Assembly (NCBI GenBank): GCA_019187665.1
Contig: JABARH010000017.1
Coordinates: 19,205-83,204 of the forward strand
DNA from: Anaerolineales bacterium
GTDB taxonomy: Bacteria > Chloroflexota > Anaerolineae > Anaerolineales > Villigracilaceae
DNA: 64,000 nt
Reading direction: 5' to 3'
Of this stretch, positions 22,415 through 32,036 are shown piece by piece (positions within the stretch are counted from its first letter, which is position 1; each line of letters opens with the position of its first letter). Both the position numbers and the translations under genes were made by a program. The notes beneath the pieces were generated by a model. That model saw nothing but the letters and a program-made list of their open reading frames with translations. It searched no databases and was not told where the DNA came from.

Positions 22415-23794
22415 ATGACAAACACATCGGCAAAACCAATGGTGAACGACAAGCGCGAAATTTTCGGCTGGGCCATGTACGATTGGGCCAACTCGGCGTT
22501 CAGTACCACAGTTGGCACAGTCTTTCTTGGGCCGTACATCGCCTCGCTCGCGGCAGAAGCGGCCAAAGCCTTCCCCGACGGCAACGCGCGCTTCTTTGGA
22601 ATACCGGTCGCGCCAGACTCATTCCTGCCCTACTGTATTTCTTTCTCGGTCGGTTTGCAAGTACTCTTCCTTCCCATCCTCGGCGCTATCGCAGATTATT
22701 CCCATCTCCGCAAACGCATGATGCAAATCTTCGCGTTCATCGGCGCCATCGCGACCCTCCTGATGTTCCTCGTCACCGGCGGCCTATGGTGGCTGGGCGG
22801 CGTGTTGTACATCACGGCCAATCTGGCTTTTGGCGCGGCCATTGTTTTCTACAACGCCTACCTGCCGGATATCGCCAGCGAGGAGGAACGCGACCGCGTC
22901 TCTTCTTACGGGTGGGCGATGGGCTACCTCGGCGGCGGCATCCTGCTCGCACTCAACCTGGCCTTTTTCATCTTTAGCGAAGATTTGGGCGTGCCGGGCG
23001 ACCTCGCTGTTCGCATCAACCTCGCCTCGGCCGGACTCTGGTGGCTGGGCTTTTCCTTCCTCACATGGAGTCGACTCCAACCGCGCCACGCGGCGCGCAC
23101 CCTCCCAGCCGGTGAGAGTTATATCAGCGTTGGTTTCAAACAGTTGAAGCACACCTTCGCCGAAGTCAAGCATTATCCCGAAACGCTGAAATATCTGCTC
23201 GCCTACTTCCTTTATAACGACGGTATCCAGACCGTGATCGCGGTCTCTTCCACTTTCGCGGCCGCGCCGTTGCTGCGCGGCGGACTCGAACTTCCGCAGG
23301 ACACGCTGATCGCAGTCATCCTGATGATCCAGTTTATGGCGTTCTTCGGTGCGCTCTTCTGGGGCAAACTCGCAAAATGGATCGGCGCGAAGCAATCCAT
23401 CATCGTCAGCCTCGTGATCTGGGCGGGCGTGGTCATTTACGCGTACGGCGGCTTGCAGGGAGACAGCCGCGCGACGCAGTTCTTCATCCTCGGAGCGTTC
23501 ATCGCCCTCGTCATGGGCGGATCGCAGGCCATCAGCCGCAGTCTCTTCGCGCAGATGATCCCCGCCGGGAAAGAAGCCGAATTCTTTTCGTTCTACGAGG
23601 TCAGCGAGCGCGGCACTTCGTGGACCGGCCCGCTGATCTTCGGCGTCGTCAACCAGGTATTCGGGAACCTGCGCTACGGTATCCTTGCGTTGATCTTCTA
23701 TTTCATCGCCGGGCTGATCGTCCTGCCCTTCGTCAACGTTCCAAAGGCAATCGGCGACGCGAAGAAATACGAGGAAACAAAAAAGAACGGGTGA
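22415..23794 (+). CDS. UMF1/Atg22-like MFS transporter
   Basis: A 459-residue major facilitator protein with 12 predicted helices. The opening REIFGWAMYDWANSAFSTTV is characteristic of the UMF1 (Atg22-related) family, and GALFWGKLAKWIGAKQSI is the MFS-like loop between the halves. Yeast Atg22 exports amino acids from the vacuole; bacterial substrates are mostly unknown. AAGGAGAGG precedes ATG 22415 at ~6 nt. An intrinsic terminator follows directly, so this is probably a single-gene unit. Confidence 0.92.
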   Translation: MTNTSAKPMVNDKREIFGWAMYDWANSAFSTTVGTVFLGPYIASLAAEAAKAFPDGNARFFGIPVAPDSFLPYCISFSVGLQVLFLPILGAIADYSHLRKRMMQIFAFIGAIATLLMFLVTGGLWWLGGVLYITANLAFGAAIVFYNAYLPDIASEEERDRVSSYGWAMGYLGGGILLALNLAFFIFSEDLGVPGDLAVRINLASAGLWWLGFSFLTWSRLQPRHAARTLPAGESYISVGFKQLKHTFAEVKHYPETLKYLLAYFLYNDGIQTVIAVSSTFAAAPLLRGGLELPQDTLIAVILMIQFMAFFGALFWGKLAKWIGAKQSIIVSLVIWAGVVIYAYGGLQGDSRATQFFILGAFIALVMGGSQAISRSLFAQMIPAGKEAEFFSFYEVSERGTSWTGPLIFGVVNQVFGNLRYGILALIFYFIAGLIVLPFVNVPKAIGDAKKYEETKKNG

Positions 23795-23800
23795 TGCAAA

Positions 23801-23831
23801 AAAAACAGGCTTCTTCGAGAAGCCTGTTTTT
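23801..23831 (+). terminator. Intrinsic terminator after the MFS gene
   Basis: AAAAACAGGCTTCT (23801-23814), loop TCG, perfect complement ending in TTTTT (23818-23831), 6 bp after the stop codon. Confidence 0.92.
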
Positions 23832-23920
23832 ACATGGATATCCTGCGACATCCAACGCCGCCGAAGGACGTTCGACCTGCCTGGCATACCTTAACGCCAA
23901 TGACGGCAAGCCGGCTTGAT

Positions 23921-25087
23921 TCACAACCGCTCAAAGAATGTGTGGATTTTCTCCATCGCGCGTTCGATGACTTCCATCGAGGTGGCATAACACAGGCGGA
24001 GATATCCATCTCCCGCGGGGCCGAAATCTGTCCCGGCCAAAACTGCCACCCCCTGTTCCTCGATCAATCTTCGTTGAATTTCCTTCGATGATATTCCGAA
24101 CGATTTGACATTCGGAAACACATAGAACGCGCCCTGGGGCGTCTGCGCGTGAACGCCGGGAATGTCGTTCACCAATTCGACGAGGCGGTTGCGGCGCTTT
24201 TCGTATTCCACCGCCATCTCGCGGACAAAATCCTGCGGGCCGCTTAACGCTTCCATGCCCGCGTATTGCGTGAACATGGCTGAGCAGCCAACCGAATGAG
24301 TCATCAGCAGTTCGAGTCGTTCTGCCAGAGCGGGCGGCGCGATCATGTAACCGAGCCGCCAGCCAGTCATGGCATAGGCCTTCGAGAATCCGTCCACAAT
24401 GACGGTGCGCTCCAGCATCCCGTCAATCGAGGCAATACTCGGCGCAGATTCCATCCCATCATAGACAAGGCGCGAATAAATTTCATCGGCGAGAATCCAT
24501 GCGTTGTATTTCTGCGCCTGCGCCGCGATGTGCTTCAGGTCGTCGAGTGGAATCACGCCGCCGGTTGGGTTGGCAGGTGAGTTGAGGACGATCAGTTTTG
24601 TCTTGTGCGAGATTTTCGAATCGAACACATTCAAATCGAACGAGAATTGATTCTCTTCGCGCAGCGTGACCGGCGCCGGGACTCCGCCCGCGACGCCGAT
24701 CATGGCATGGTAGGTGGGAAATCCCGGATCAGGATAAATGACTTCGTCGCCCGGCGCGACCAGCGCGAGGGCCGGGAAGAAGAGGCCGGGCTTGGAGCCG
24801 GGACCAACCACGACCATCTCCGGCCGAATCGTCACGCCGCGGCGCGACCCGGCGTCGGCCGCGATCAGTTCGCGGAATTTCATCAACCCGGCGGGAGGCG
24901 TGTAACGCGTCAGGCCTTCTTCGATGGCGGCGCTTCCGGCCCGCGCCACGTGCGGCGGCGTGCGGAAGTCTGGCTGACCGAGTTCGAGGTGCAGGATTTC
25001 GCGCCCCTGGCGTTCCAGTTCTGTGGCGCGGGCCAGGACGGCGTATGCGCCTTCGGCTTCGAGGTGAGCGACACGATCGGCAAACAT
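23921..25087 (-). CDS. Class I/II PLP aminotransferase (aspartate aminotransferase type)
   Basis: A 388-residue fold-type I aminotransferase: RYTPPAGLMKFRELIA, LNSPANPTGGVIP (cofactor Asn), DEIYSRLVYDG (Asp/Tyr pair), IVDGFSKAYAMTGWRLGYM with the Schiff-base Lys (~235), and a C-terminal RLCYATS with the substrate-binding Arg. AAGGAG before ATG 25087 fixes the start. It is the last gene after metY and metA on the same strand (75-bp gap), so it may feed aspartate/methionine metabolism, for instance aspartate transamination or methionine salvage from its keto acid. The exact substrate is not determined. Confidence 0.9.
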   Translation of the reverse strand: MFADRVAHLEAEGAYAVLARATELERQGREILHLELGQPDFRTPPHVARAGSAAIEEGLTRYTPPAGLMKFRELIAADAGSRRGVTIRPEMVVVGPGSKPGLFFPALALVAPGDEVIYPDPGFPTYHAMIGVAGGVPAPVTLREENQFSFDLNVFDSKISHKTKLIVLNSPANPTGGVIPLDDLKHIAAQAQKYNAWILADEIYSRLVYDGMESAPSIASIDGMLERTVIVDGFSKAYAMTGWRLGYMIAPPALAERLELLMTHSVGCSAMFTQYAGMEALSGPQDFVREMAVEYEKRRNRLVELVNDIPGVHAQTPQGAFYVFPNVKSFGISSKEIQRRLIEEQGVAVLAGTDFGPAGDGYLRLCYATSMEVIERAMEKIHTFFERL

Positions 25088-25162
25088 GGAATCTCCTTGA
25101 GGAAAGTCTGATGCTGGCAAGCGCCTGCCGCCGGCAGCGGGGCGCGCAAGAAACGCCCGTAT

Positions 25163-26104
25163 CTAAAAATCATTGTATGTCCCGCGCGCGGGGATGTCGC
25201 GGAGGTGATAGGGCGTGACCTGGTAGACATGATAGTTGAGCCAGTTACTGAAGAGCAGGTTGGCGTGTCCGCGCCAACGGACGAGAGGCGATTGAGACGG
25301 GTCGTCGTTTGGATAGTAATTCATCGGCACGTGGATCGGCAGACCTTTGCCAACATCGCGGTCGTATTCGGATTTCAACGTGTGCGGATCATATTCGGAA
25401 TGGCCCGTGACGAAGACGTGCCGTCCGTCGCGCGAACTGACCAGGTACACACCCGCCTGTTCCGATTCGGCGAGGAGGACGAGGTCGGGGACACGCTCGA
25501 TATCGGCGCGGCGGATCTCCGTGTGGCGCGAGTGCGGCGCGAGGAAGATATCGTCGAAGCCGCGCAGCAGGCGCGAATTACGTTCGAGGACGCGATGCGG
25601 AAAGACGCCGAACATCTTGCGTTCGAGCGGATATTTCGGGACGCCGTAGCGATAATAGAGTCCCGCTTGCGCGCCCCAGCAGATGTATAACGTGGAGAAA
25701 ACATTGGTATCAGCCCAGGCAATGATCTCGGCCAGTTCGGGCCAGTAGTCCACGTCTTCGAATTGCATCTGCTCGACGGGCGCGCCAGTGATAATGAGGC
25801 CGTCGAATTTTTGACGGCGCACCTGTGCGAAGGATTTGTAGTGATTCAGCAAATGATCTGCCGAAACATTTTTGTGATCGTGCGACGTGGCGTGAAGCAG
25901 CGTGATGTCCACTTGCAGGGCGGTGTTGCCGAGCAGGCGCAGGAGTTGCGTCTCGGTCTCGACCTTGGTGGGCATGAGATTCAAGATGGCGAGACGCAGC
26001 GGGCGGATGTCTTGATGACGGGCGCGGTCATCGCTCATCACAAAGATGTTTTCGCGGGTGAGGACGTCGAGCGCGGGGAGGGTGGCTGGAATTTTAACCG
26101 GCAT
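25163..26104 (-). CDS. metA: Homoserine O-acetyltransferase, MetA family
   Basis: A 313-residue MetA-type acyltransferase activating L-homoserine for methionine synthesis. Cys142 (YICWGAQAG), His235 and Glu237 (FVTGHSEYD) form the catalytic set. Position 111 is Glu (ITGAPVEQM); in this family Glu111 favours acetyl-CoA whereas Gly111 gives the succinyl-CoA specificity of E. coli MetA, so I call the acetyl form. This matches metY just upstream, which uses O-acetylhomoserine. AGGAG precedes ATG 26104. It is probably transcribed from the SAM-riboswitch-controlled promoter of metY, with a palindromic element in the 153-bp gap. Confidence 0.95.
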   Translation of the reverse strand: MPVKIPATLPALDVLTRENIFVMSDDRARHQDIRPLRLAILNLMPTKVETETQLLRLLGNTALQVDITLLHATSHDHKNVSADHLLNHYKSFAQVRRQKFDGLIITGAPVEQMQFEDVDYWPELAEIIAWADTNVFSTLYICWGAQAGLYYRYGVPKYPLERKMFGVFPHRVLERNSRLLRGFDDIFLAPHSRHTEIRRADIERVPDLVLLAESEQAGVYLVSSRDGRHVFVTGHSEYDPHTLKSEYDRDVGKGLPIHVPMNYYPNDDPSQSPLVRWRGHANLLFSNWLNYHVYQVTPYHLRDIPARGTYNDF

Positions 26105-26118
26105 AAAAACTCCTGAAG

Positions 26119-26252
26119 TACGGCAAGATTTACCTTGCCTTTAGCAAGCAGAACTTACGCATAATTGGCGTTCTCTAACGCCAGCAGGCGCGTTAGAGAA
26201 CGCGCCCGACGCAAGGTTTTGCGTAAGTCCTGGCAAGATAAATCTTGCCGTA
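26119..26252. repeat. Nested palindromic element between metY and metA
   Basis: The inner element 26153-26228 runs from ACTTACGCA to TGCGTAAGT and contains GCGTTCTCTAACGC (26168-26181) and GCGTTAGAGAACGC (26190-26203) facing each other. It is enclosed by a 21-bp inverted repeat (26119-26139 and 26232-26252, one mismatch) built on GGCAAGATAAATCTTGCC-type sequence. It lies inside a presumed operon and would fold into a large hairpin in the mRNA. Confidence 0.9.
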
Positions 26253-26257
26253 CGGGT

Positions 26258-27607
<1,350 letters not shown>

Positions 27608-27678
27608 AAAAAAACTCCTTTGGGTTGGCATGGCGCAACATGAAGTTTGCGCGAGGTTGGGTTGGCAAACAAAACGAA

Positions 27679-27705
27679 AACGCCCCATCCAGAAGATGGG
27701 GCGTT
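27679..27705 (-). terminator. Expression-platform terminator of the SAM-I riboswitch
   Basis: AACGCCCCATC, loop TTCTG and GATGGGGCGTT form an 11-bp stem on the minus strand followed by TTCGTTTT, between the aptamer and metY. Confidence 0.9.
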
Positions 27706-27743
27706 GCTGTGCAGGTACGCGCTTACGCGCAAGCTAAAAGGCG

Positions 27744-27864
27744 CCTCTCATCTTCCAGAATGTGCAACCCGAAGGTTGCGCTTGCTGCCGGAGTTGGCAC
27801 CTTGACTTGCGGTCAGGTTGCCGAGGCTTCACAGGGCCGGTCCCTCTGCCTCTCTGGATAAGAG
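27744..27864 (-). promoter_or_regulatory. SAM-I (S-box) riboswitch aptamer
   Basis: Minus-strand order fits the S-box consensus: P1 CTCTTATCCAGAGAG, then GGCAGAGGGACCGGCCC, TGAAGCCTCGGCAACC, AAGGTGCCAACTCC, a GC-rich P4 hairpin, and GATGAGAGG closing P1. It lies between a strong promoter and the metY terminator. SAM binding should favour the terminator and switch off metY and the genes behind it. Confidence 0.96.
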
Positions 27865-27916
27865 CGTTTGTATTCGGTTGTTTGCGCTTCACCGCTTTGG
27901 GCGGTGAAGTTGGCGG

Positions 27917-27946
27917 TTTATATCATGGGAAAGGAAAAGTTGTCAA
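27917..27946 (-). promoter_or_regulatory. Promoter of the metY riboswitch transcript
   Basis: TTGACA (plus 27941-27946), an 18-bp spacer and TATAAA (plus 27917-27922) on the minus strand, about 50 bp before the aptamer. Confidence 0.75.
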
Positions 27947-27971
27947 GACATAAATTTCGCCCGTGCGAGGT

Positions 27972-28526
27972 TTACAACTTCGGCAGGACAATAGATTGCT
28001 GATTCTGGTACTTTCCTTTTTTGTCGGCATACGAGACCTCGCACTCCTCATCCGCTTCAAAGAACAGGACCTGCGCGATGCCTTCGTTGGCGTAGATTTT
28101 TGCGGGGAGAGGCGTGGTGTTCGAGATTTCGAGAGTGACGTAGCCGTTCCACTCTGGCTCGAAGGGAGTCACGTTCACGATGAGACCGCAGCGCGCGTAC
28201 GTGGATTTTCCAAGACAGACCGTCAGCACACTGCGCGGGATGCGGAAATATTCGACTGTGCGCGCGAGTGCAAACGAGTTCGGCGGAATGACGCACACCT
28301 CGCCCTTGAACTCGAACATGGATTTCGGGTCGAAGTTTTTTGGATCAACAATGGCGGAGTGAACGTTGGTGAAGATCATGAACTCGTCCGCCACGCGGAT
28401 GTCATACCCATAGGAGGACACGCCGTAGGAGATGACACGCTCGCGCACTTGATTCTCCACGAACGGTTCGATCATGCGGTGCTCGTGCGCCATCTTGCGA
28501 ATCCAGTGATCTGGTTTTAAACCCAT
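27972..28526 (-). CDS. dcd: dCTP deaminase
   Basis: A 184-residue trimeric dUTPase-fold deaminase converting dCTP to d[50 protein letters not shown] and [13 protein letters not shown] are the family blocks, with the catalytic Glu in TPFEPEW. GAGGAG lies 10 nt before ATG 28526. I see no sign of the bifunctional DCD-DUT variant and cannot tell from motifs alone. Neighbours are functionally unrelated. Confidence 0.95.
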   Translation of the reverse strand: MGLKPDHWIRKMAHEHRMIEPFVENQVRERVISYGVSSYGYDIRVADEFMIFTNVHSAIVDPKNFDPKSMFEFKGEVCVIPPNSFALARTVEYFRIPRSVLTVCLGKSTYARCGLIVNVTPFEPEWNGYVTLEISNTTPLPAKIYANEGIAQVLFFEADEECEVSYADKKGKYQNQQSIVLPKL

Positions 28527-28550
28527 TTGCTCTCTGCTCCTCAAAAATAT

Positions 28551-28624
28551 ATTAACCGCGAAGCACGCTAGAGCGCAAAGAGTTTTTATTTGTTTTCTTC
28601 GCGACCTTTGCGCCCTTTGCGGTT
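28551..28624. repeat. Imperfect hairpin repeat with GCAAAG motifs
   Basis: TTAACCGCGAAG...GCGCAAAG on the left faces CTTCGCGACCTTTGCGCCC and TTTGCGGTT on the right. It fills the gap between ftcD and dcd and resembles the ACAAAG-type element at 13303. Confidence 0.7.
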
Positions 28625-28629
28625 CGATA

Positions 28630-30159
28630 TCAGATTCCTCCGCGCTCTTTCATCACCGTGCGGATGTCGCTTTCCAGTTTGTCGGCTTTCTTTTCCAGCT
28701 CCGTCAGTTCCTCCAACATCTTATCTCCAACGGATTTATCTTCTAAAGAATTGATGTTGATGCGGACGTTGTAGCCAGCGGCGGTGAGGGCGGCGCGCGC
28801 CATGGCGAACCCGGACATCGAGTCGCTGACGGCGCTTGCGAGTCCGTGCCTGGCGCACTTCAAAGCGAGTCCCATCACCTGGACGGCATCCTCGGCGACG
28901 TGCAGCGGAATGTGCGCGGCGTTGAGCGTGGCTTGGACAATCGCCGCGTCGCGCTTCGACTTTTCCTCATCGCTATTTTTCGGCAATTTAAATGTCGCCA
29001 TTAATACCTCGAAGGAGGCGGCGTCGTCGTCCACGGCTTGGGTCAATTCTTTGCGGAGTTTTTCTGCCATCACGCGGACGGCTTGCATCTCGGCTTCGAC
29101 CTCGGCGTATTTTTTCTTGCCCGCCGTCAAACCTGAGACCATGGCGACGAGTCCCGCGCCCAGCGCGCCCGCGAAGGCTCCAGCCGAACCGCCGCCGGGC
29201 GTGGGAGTCGGGGCGGCGAGTTGTTCGATGAAAGAGGGAGCCGCTTCGGAGGCGGAGGAAGCGGAGGCGGCAAAGAGTCGCGATTCGAGAATCTGACTTT
29301 TGTCGAATTGATCCAGTTGGGTGTACCAGACCGCCGCGTCGGTCAATGCCTCTTGCGGAATCAATCCGACCAGCTCGCAGTGATGAATGCCGACACCGTA
29401 TCGCTGTGCCTCGCGCCGGATAAACTCAACCGAGCGCGCGATGGGCGTGTCGTGGAAGTTGGTCAGGTTCATCGAGATCTGCGCACGACCGTCCACGAGC
29501 AGACCGAGACCCTTGACGTAGCGCAGTCCGCCGGATGAATGACGGATTGCCTTGGCGATTTTTTTTGCGATGCTCACGTCGTCGGTGGTGAGATAGACGT
29601 TGAAGGCGATCAGCGGGTTGCGCGCGCCGATGACCGTCGCGCCCGCCTTCGGGAGTTTGCCCGGACCATAATCGGGTTTGCGATTCGGGTCGGACTCGAT
29701 TTCAGTTTTGAGTCCCTCGTATTGCCCCTTGCGGATGTTTTCGAGATTCGTCCGTTCGGGGCGCGTCGCCGCCGCCTCATATAAATAGACGGGGATGTTA
29801 AGTTCGCGTCCCACGCGTTCGCCGAGACGTTTCGCGATGGCGACGCAATCTTCCATCGTCGCGCCGCTGATCGGCACGAAGGGACACACGTCTGTGGCGC
29901 CGATGCGCGGATGTTCGCCGCTGTGCGTGTCGAGGTCAATTAATTCGGCGGCGGTTTGAATCGCGCGGAAGGCGGCTTCCTCAACTCCCGCAGGCGAGCC
30001 AGCCAACGTCAGCACGGTGCGGTTGTGGTCGAGGTCGGAGGAACGGTCGAGGAGTGTTACGTCACTGACCGATTGGATGGCGGCAACGATCTGGTCAACG
30101 ACTTCGGTTCGCCGAGCTTCGGAGAAATTGGGGATGCATTCGATGAGGGGAGTGGTCAT
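28630..30159 (-). CDS. ftcD: Bifunctional glutamate formimidoyltransferase / formimidoyl-THF cyclodeaminase
   Basis: A 509-residue two-domain enzyme. The N-terminal ~300 residues are the formimidoyltransferase ([65 protein letters not shown]). The C-terminal ~190 are the cyclodeaminase ([37 protein letters not shown]). Together they take the formimino group of histidine-derived formiminoglutamate into 5,10-methenyl-THF, releasing ammonia. No other hut gene is visible here. The start at ATG 30159 ([14 protein letters not shown]) follows the family; there is no Shine-Dalgarno. The fused arrangement is well known from animals and some bacteria. Confidence 0.95.
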   Translation of the reverse strand: MTTPLIECIPNFSEARRTEVVDQIVAAIQSVSDVTLLDRSSDLDHNRTVLTLAGSPAGVEEAAFRAIQTAAELIDLDTHSGEHPRIGATDVCPFVPISGATMEDCVAIAKRLGERVGRELNIPVYLYEAAATRPERTNLENIRKGQYEGLKTEIESDPNRKPDYGPGKLPKAGATVIGARNPLIAFNVYLTTDDVSIAKKIAKAIRHSSGGLRYVKGLGLLVDGRAQISMNLTNFHDTPIARSVEFIRREAQRYGVGIHHCELVGLIPQEALTDAAVWYTQLDQFDKSQILESRLFAASASSASEAAPSFIEQLAAPTPTPGGGSAGAFAGALGAGLVAMVSGLTAGKKKYAEVEAEMQAVRVMAEKLRKELTQAVDDDAASFEVLMATFKLPKNSDEEKSKRDAAIVQATLNAAHIPLHVAEDAVQVMGLALKCARHGLASAVSDSMSGFAMARAALTAAGYNVRININSLEDKSVGDKMLEELTELEKKADKLESDIRTVMKERGGI

Positions 30160-30209
30160 GGGGTTTTCGATTTTGGATTTATGATTTTGGATTGTAGGCT
30201 GTGAGGGCA

Positions 30210-30215
30210 ATTATA
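30210..30215 (-). promoter_or_regulatory. Possible -10 box of ftcD
   Basis: TATAAT on the minus strand about 50 bp before ATG 30159. No clear -35. Confidence 0.35.
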
Positions 30216-30366
30216 AAGGGTGAGGCGAAAATGGTCGCCCCCAAATTCGGATGTATAATTTGCAAAGTGTTTCTTAAGGGGTCGGGTAAGACAGAAATAT
30301 GATTTTGTACAGGGAATTGGACTCTTTCATCCGGTTACAATTTGGAACAGCACAAGGAGCTTACCC

Positions 30367-30630
30367 GTGCCCCCAATCACTGAATTCCTCGACCGCCTCG
30401 TCGCCTTCCTCGAACTGCGCCGCAACAACGGCGACCGTGGCGCGCGCAAATTCATCGCCTACAAGGGCATCGTCTACGATGTGACCGATTGCCCGAAATG
30501 GAGCGGCGATATGCACGAGAATCTGCATTTCCCCGGACAGGATTTGACCAGCGAATTCCCGGACGCGCCGCACAAAGAGGAAATCTTCATCCATGAGTGC
30601 GTGAAGATCGTCGGCAGGTTTGAAGGTTAA
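30367..30630 (+). CDS. Cytochrome b5-like heme/steroid-binding domain protein
   Basis: An 87-residue single-domain protein starting at GTG 30367, with AAGGAG 7 nt upstream. IAYKGIVYDVTDCPKW, SGDMHENLHFPGQDLT and APHKEEIF...VKIVGRFEG match the prokaryotic cytochrome b5-like fold (COG4892 type). The classical HPGG heme loop is replaced by HFPGQD, so heme ligation may differ from microsomal b5. There is no signal peptide or membrane segment, so it is probably cytosolic. It precedes fdhD by 72 bp; an electron-transfer role is only inferred. Confidence 0.85.
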   Translation: MPPITEFLDRLVAFLELRRNNGDRGARKFIAYKGIVYDVTDCPKWSGDMHENLHFPGQDLTSEFPDAPHKEEIFIHECVKIVGRFEG

Positions 30631-30690
30631 CCAGTTGACATGTTGAACCGGCCAATATTTAAACCTGCAAACTTCCAAACCGGAATGCAT

Positions 30691-30696
30691 TACAAT
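30691..30696 (+). promoter_or_regulatory. -10 box 6 nt before the fdhD start
   Basis: TACAAT, then CGCCCC, then ATG 30703. No Shine-Dalgarno or -35 is apparent, consistent with a leaderless transcript like those at 5285, 52228 and 58254. Confidence 0.5.
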
Positions 30697-30702
30697 CGCC
30701 CC

Positions 30703-31503
30703 ATGCTCGAGCCGCGCAAATCCATCCGCTACATTGAATTCGATGTGTCTGAAGATAAAGCCATCGAGAGTCAGACCATCGTCGAGTCCCCGGTCTCGCT
30801 GACGGTGAACGGCGAGGTGTGGGTCTCGCTGATGTGCACGCCGGTCCATCTCGAGGCGCTGGCGGTTGGATTCCTGTTCAACGAAGGCGTGATCGATTCG
30901 ATGGAAGACGTGGCGGATGTGCGCGTGTGCGAACACGGCGACAACGTGGACATCTGGCTGACGCGCGAGGCGGAGAAGCCGTCCAGGTGGACGCGCACGA
31001 GCGGATGCTCCGGCGGGATGACAGCGGTCGATTCGATTCAGCGACCCCGATCGGGCTGGGCGCGAAGCGATTTTTCCCTCCCCGTGAATCAGATCGCGCG
31101 CGTCGTCGAGATGTTGTTCGAATCGCAGGAGTTGTACCGCGAGACCGGCGGAGTGCATACTTCCGTGCTGACCGACGGCGAGCGGATCATTGTTGCGGCA
31201 GAGGATATCGGCAGGCACAACACGCTCGATAAAATCGCCGGGCTGTGCCTGATGCGGAAGATCCAACCGGAGCGGCGCATCCTGATCACTACGGGGCGAA
31301 TCAGTTCCGAGATGTTGCAAAAAGCGGTGCGCTTCGGCGCGAATATTTTGATCTCGCGCACCTCGCCTTCCTCCCTTTCGATTGAACTCGCGGAAAAATG
31401 GGGCATCACATTAATCGGGTACGCGCGCCGCAATCGCTTCAACCTGTACGCGGGCGAGGAACGAATCCTGCGCACCCCTGACGATGTGAAAATGCCCGGT
31501 TGA
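30703..31503 (+). CDS. fdhD: Formate dehydrogenase accessory sulfurtransferase FdhD
   Basis: A 266-residue FdhD protein, which delivers sulfur to the molybdenum/tungsten cofactor of formate dehydrogenases. VESPVSLTVNGEVWVSLMCT, HLEALAVGFLFNEGVI, TGGVHTSVL, EDIGRHNTLDKIAG and TTGRISSEMLQKA are family blocks. The conserved CxxC of E. coli FdhD appears as SGCSGG with a single Cys (~101), a variant that may still relay sulfur. No formate dehydrogenase subunit lies in the window. The start is placed at ATG 30703 because of the -10 box 6 nt upstream; ATG 30685 is also in frame. Confidence 0.93.
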   Translation: MLEPRKSIRYIEFDVSEDKAIESQTIVESPVSLTVNGEVWVSLMCTPVHLEALAVGFLFNEGVIDSMEDVADVRVCEHGDNVDIWLTREAEKPSRWTRTSGCSGGMTAVDSIQRPRSGWARSDFSLPVNQIARVVEMLFESQELYRETGGVHTSVLTDGERIIVAAEDIGRHNTLDKIAGLCLMRKIQPERRILITTGRISSEMLQKAVRFGANILISRTSPSSLSIELAEKWGITLIGYARRNRFNLYAGEERILRTPDDVKMPG

Positions 31504-31519
31504 ATCCGGGCATTTTCAC
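31486..31519 (+). terminator. Perfect hairpin over the fdhD stop
   Basis: GTGAAAATGCCCGG (31486-31499) and CCGGGCATTTTCAC (31506-31519) are perfect 14-bp arms with the 6-nt loop TTGAAT. The stop codon and the -35 of the next gene lie in the loop region. Confidence 0.8.
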
Positions 31520-31527
31520 GCTATACT
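31500..31527 (+). promoter_or_regulatory. Promoter of the CBS-domain gene
   Basis: TTGAAT (31500-31505), a 16-bp spacer and TATACT (31522-31527). The -35 is the loop of the fdhD terminator hairpin. Confidence 0.7.
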
Positions 31528-31561
31528 CTGAATACGAATTCACCGAGAGGAGACAAGGGAC

Positions 31562-32008
31562 ATGACCATCGTTCGACAACTACTCGAAGACAAGGAACTT
31601 TCCGGCTATGTTTCGATCGAGGCCGGCAATACCGTTCTGGACGCGCTCAAAGTGATGACCGAGGCGCATATCGGGGCCGTGATGGTGACCGATGGCGGGA
31701 GGATCGTGGGGATCTACACCGAGCGTGATTACCTGCGTAAAGGAGAGATCGAGGGCCGCAGCGCGAAAGACACACTCATCAAGGATGTGATGACGCCGCG
31801 CATGGTGACCGTGACGCGCGCCGCCAGCGTGGAGGAGTGTTCGGCGTTGATGAAGGAATATCGCATTCGTCACCTGCCTGTGGTGGAAGACGATCAGTTG
31901 GTTGGCCTGGTTTCGATGCGCGATGTTCTCGTAGCCGCGCTCGATGACCGCGAGAGCCAGATCCGCGGGCTGGAAAACTTCATCACCGGCACCGGTTTCC
32001 AGTCTTGA
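31562..32008 (+). CDS. Tandem CBS-domain protein
   Basis: A 148-residue protein made of two CBS domains: SIEAGNTVLDALKVMTEAHI with GAVMVTDGGRIVGIYTERDY, and MVTVTRAASVEECSALMKEY with RHLPVVEDDQLVGLVSMRDV. This Bateman module usually binds adenosine nucleotides and acts as an energy sensor, here without an attached enzyme. GAGAGGAGA precedes ATG 31562. The partner it regulates is not evident. The next gene is convergent. Confidence 0.93.
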   Translation: MTIVRQLLEDKELSGYVSIEAGNTVLDALKVMTEAHIGAVMVTDGGRIVGIYTERDYLRKGEIEGRSAKDTLIKDVMTPRMVTVTRAASVEECSALMKEYRIRHLPVVEDDQLVGLVSMRDVLVAALDDRESQIRGLENFITGTGFQS

Positions 32009-32036
32009 TGGGCGTTCTTAAAAAACGTGTGTCGCG

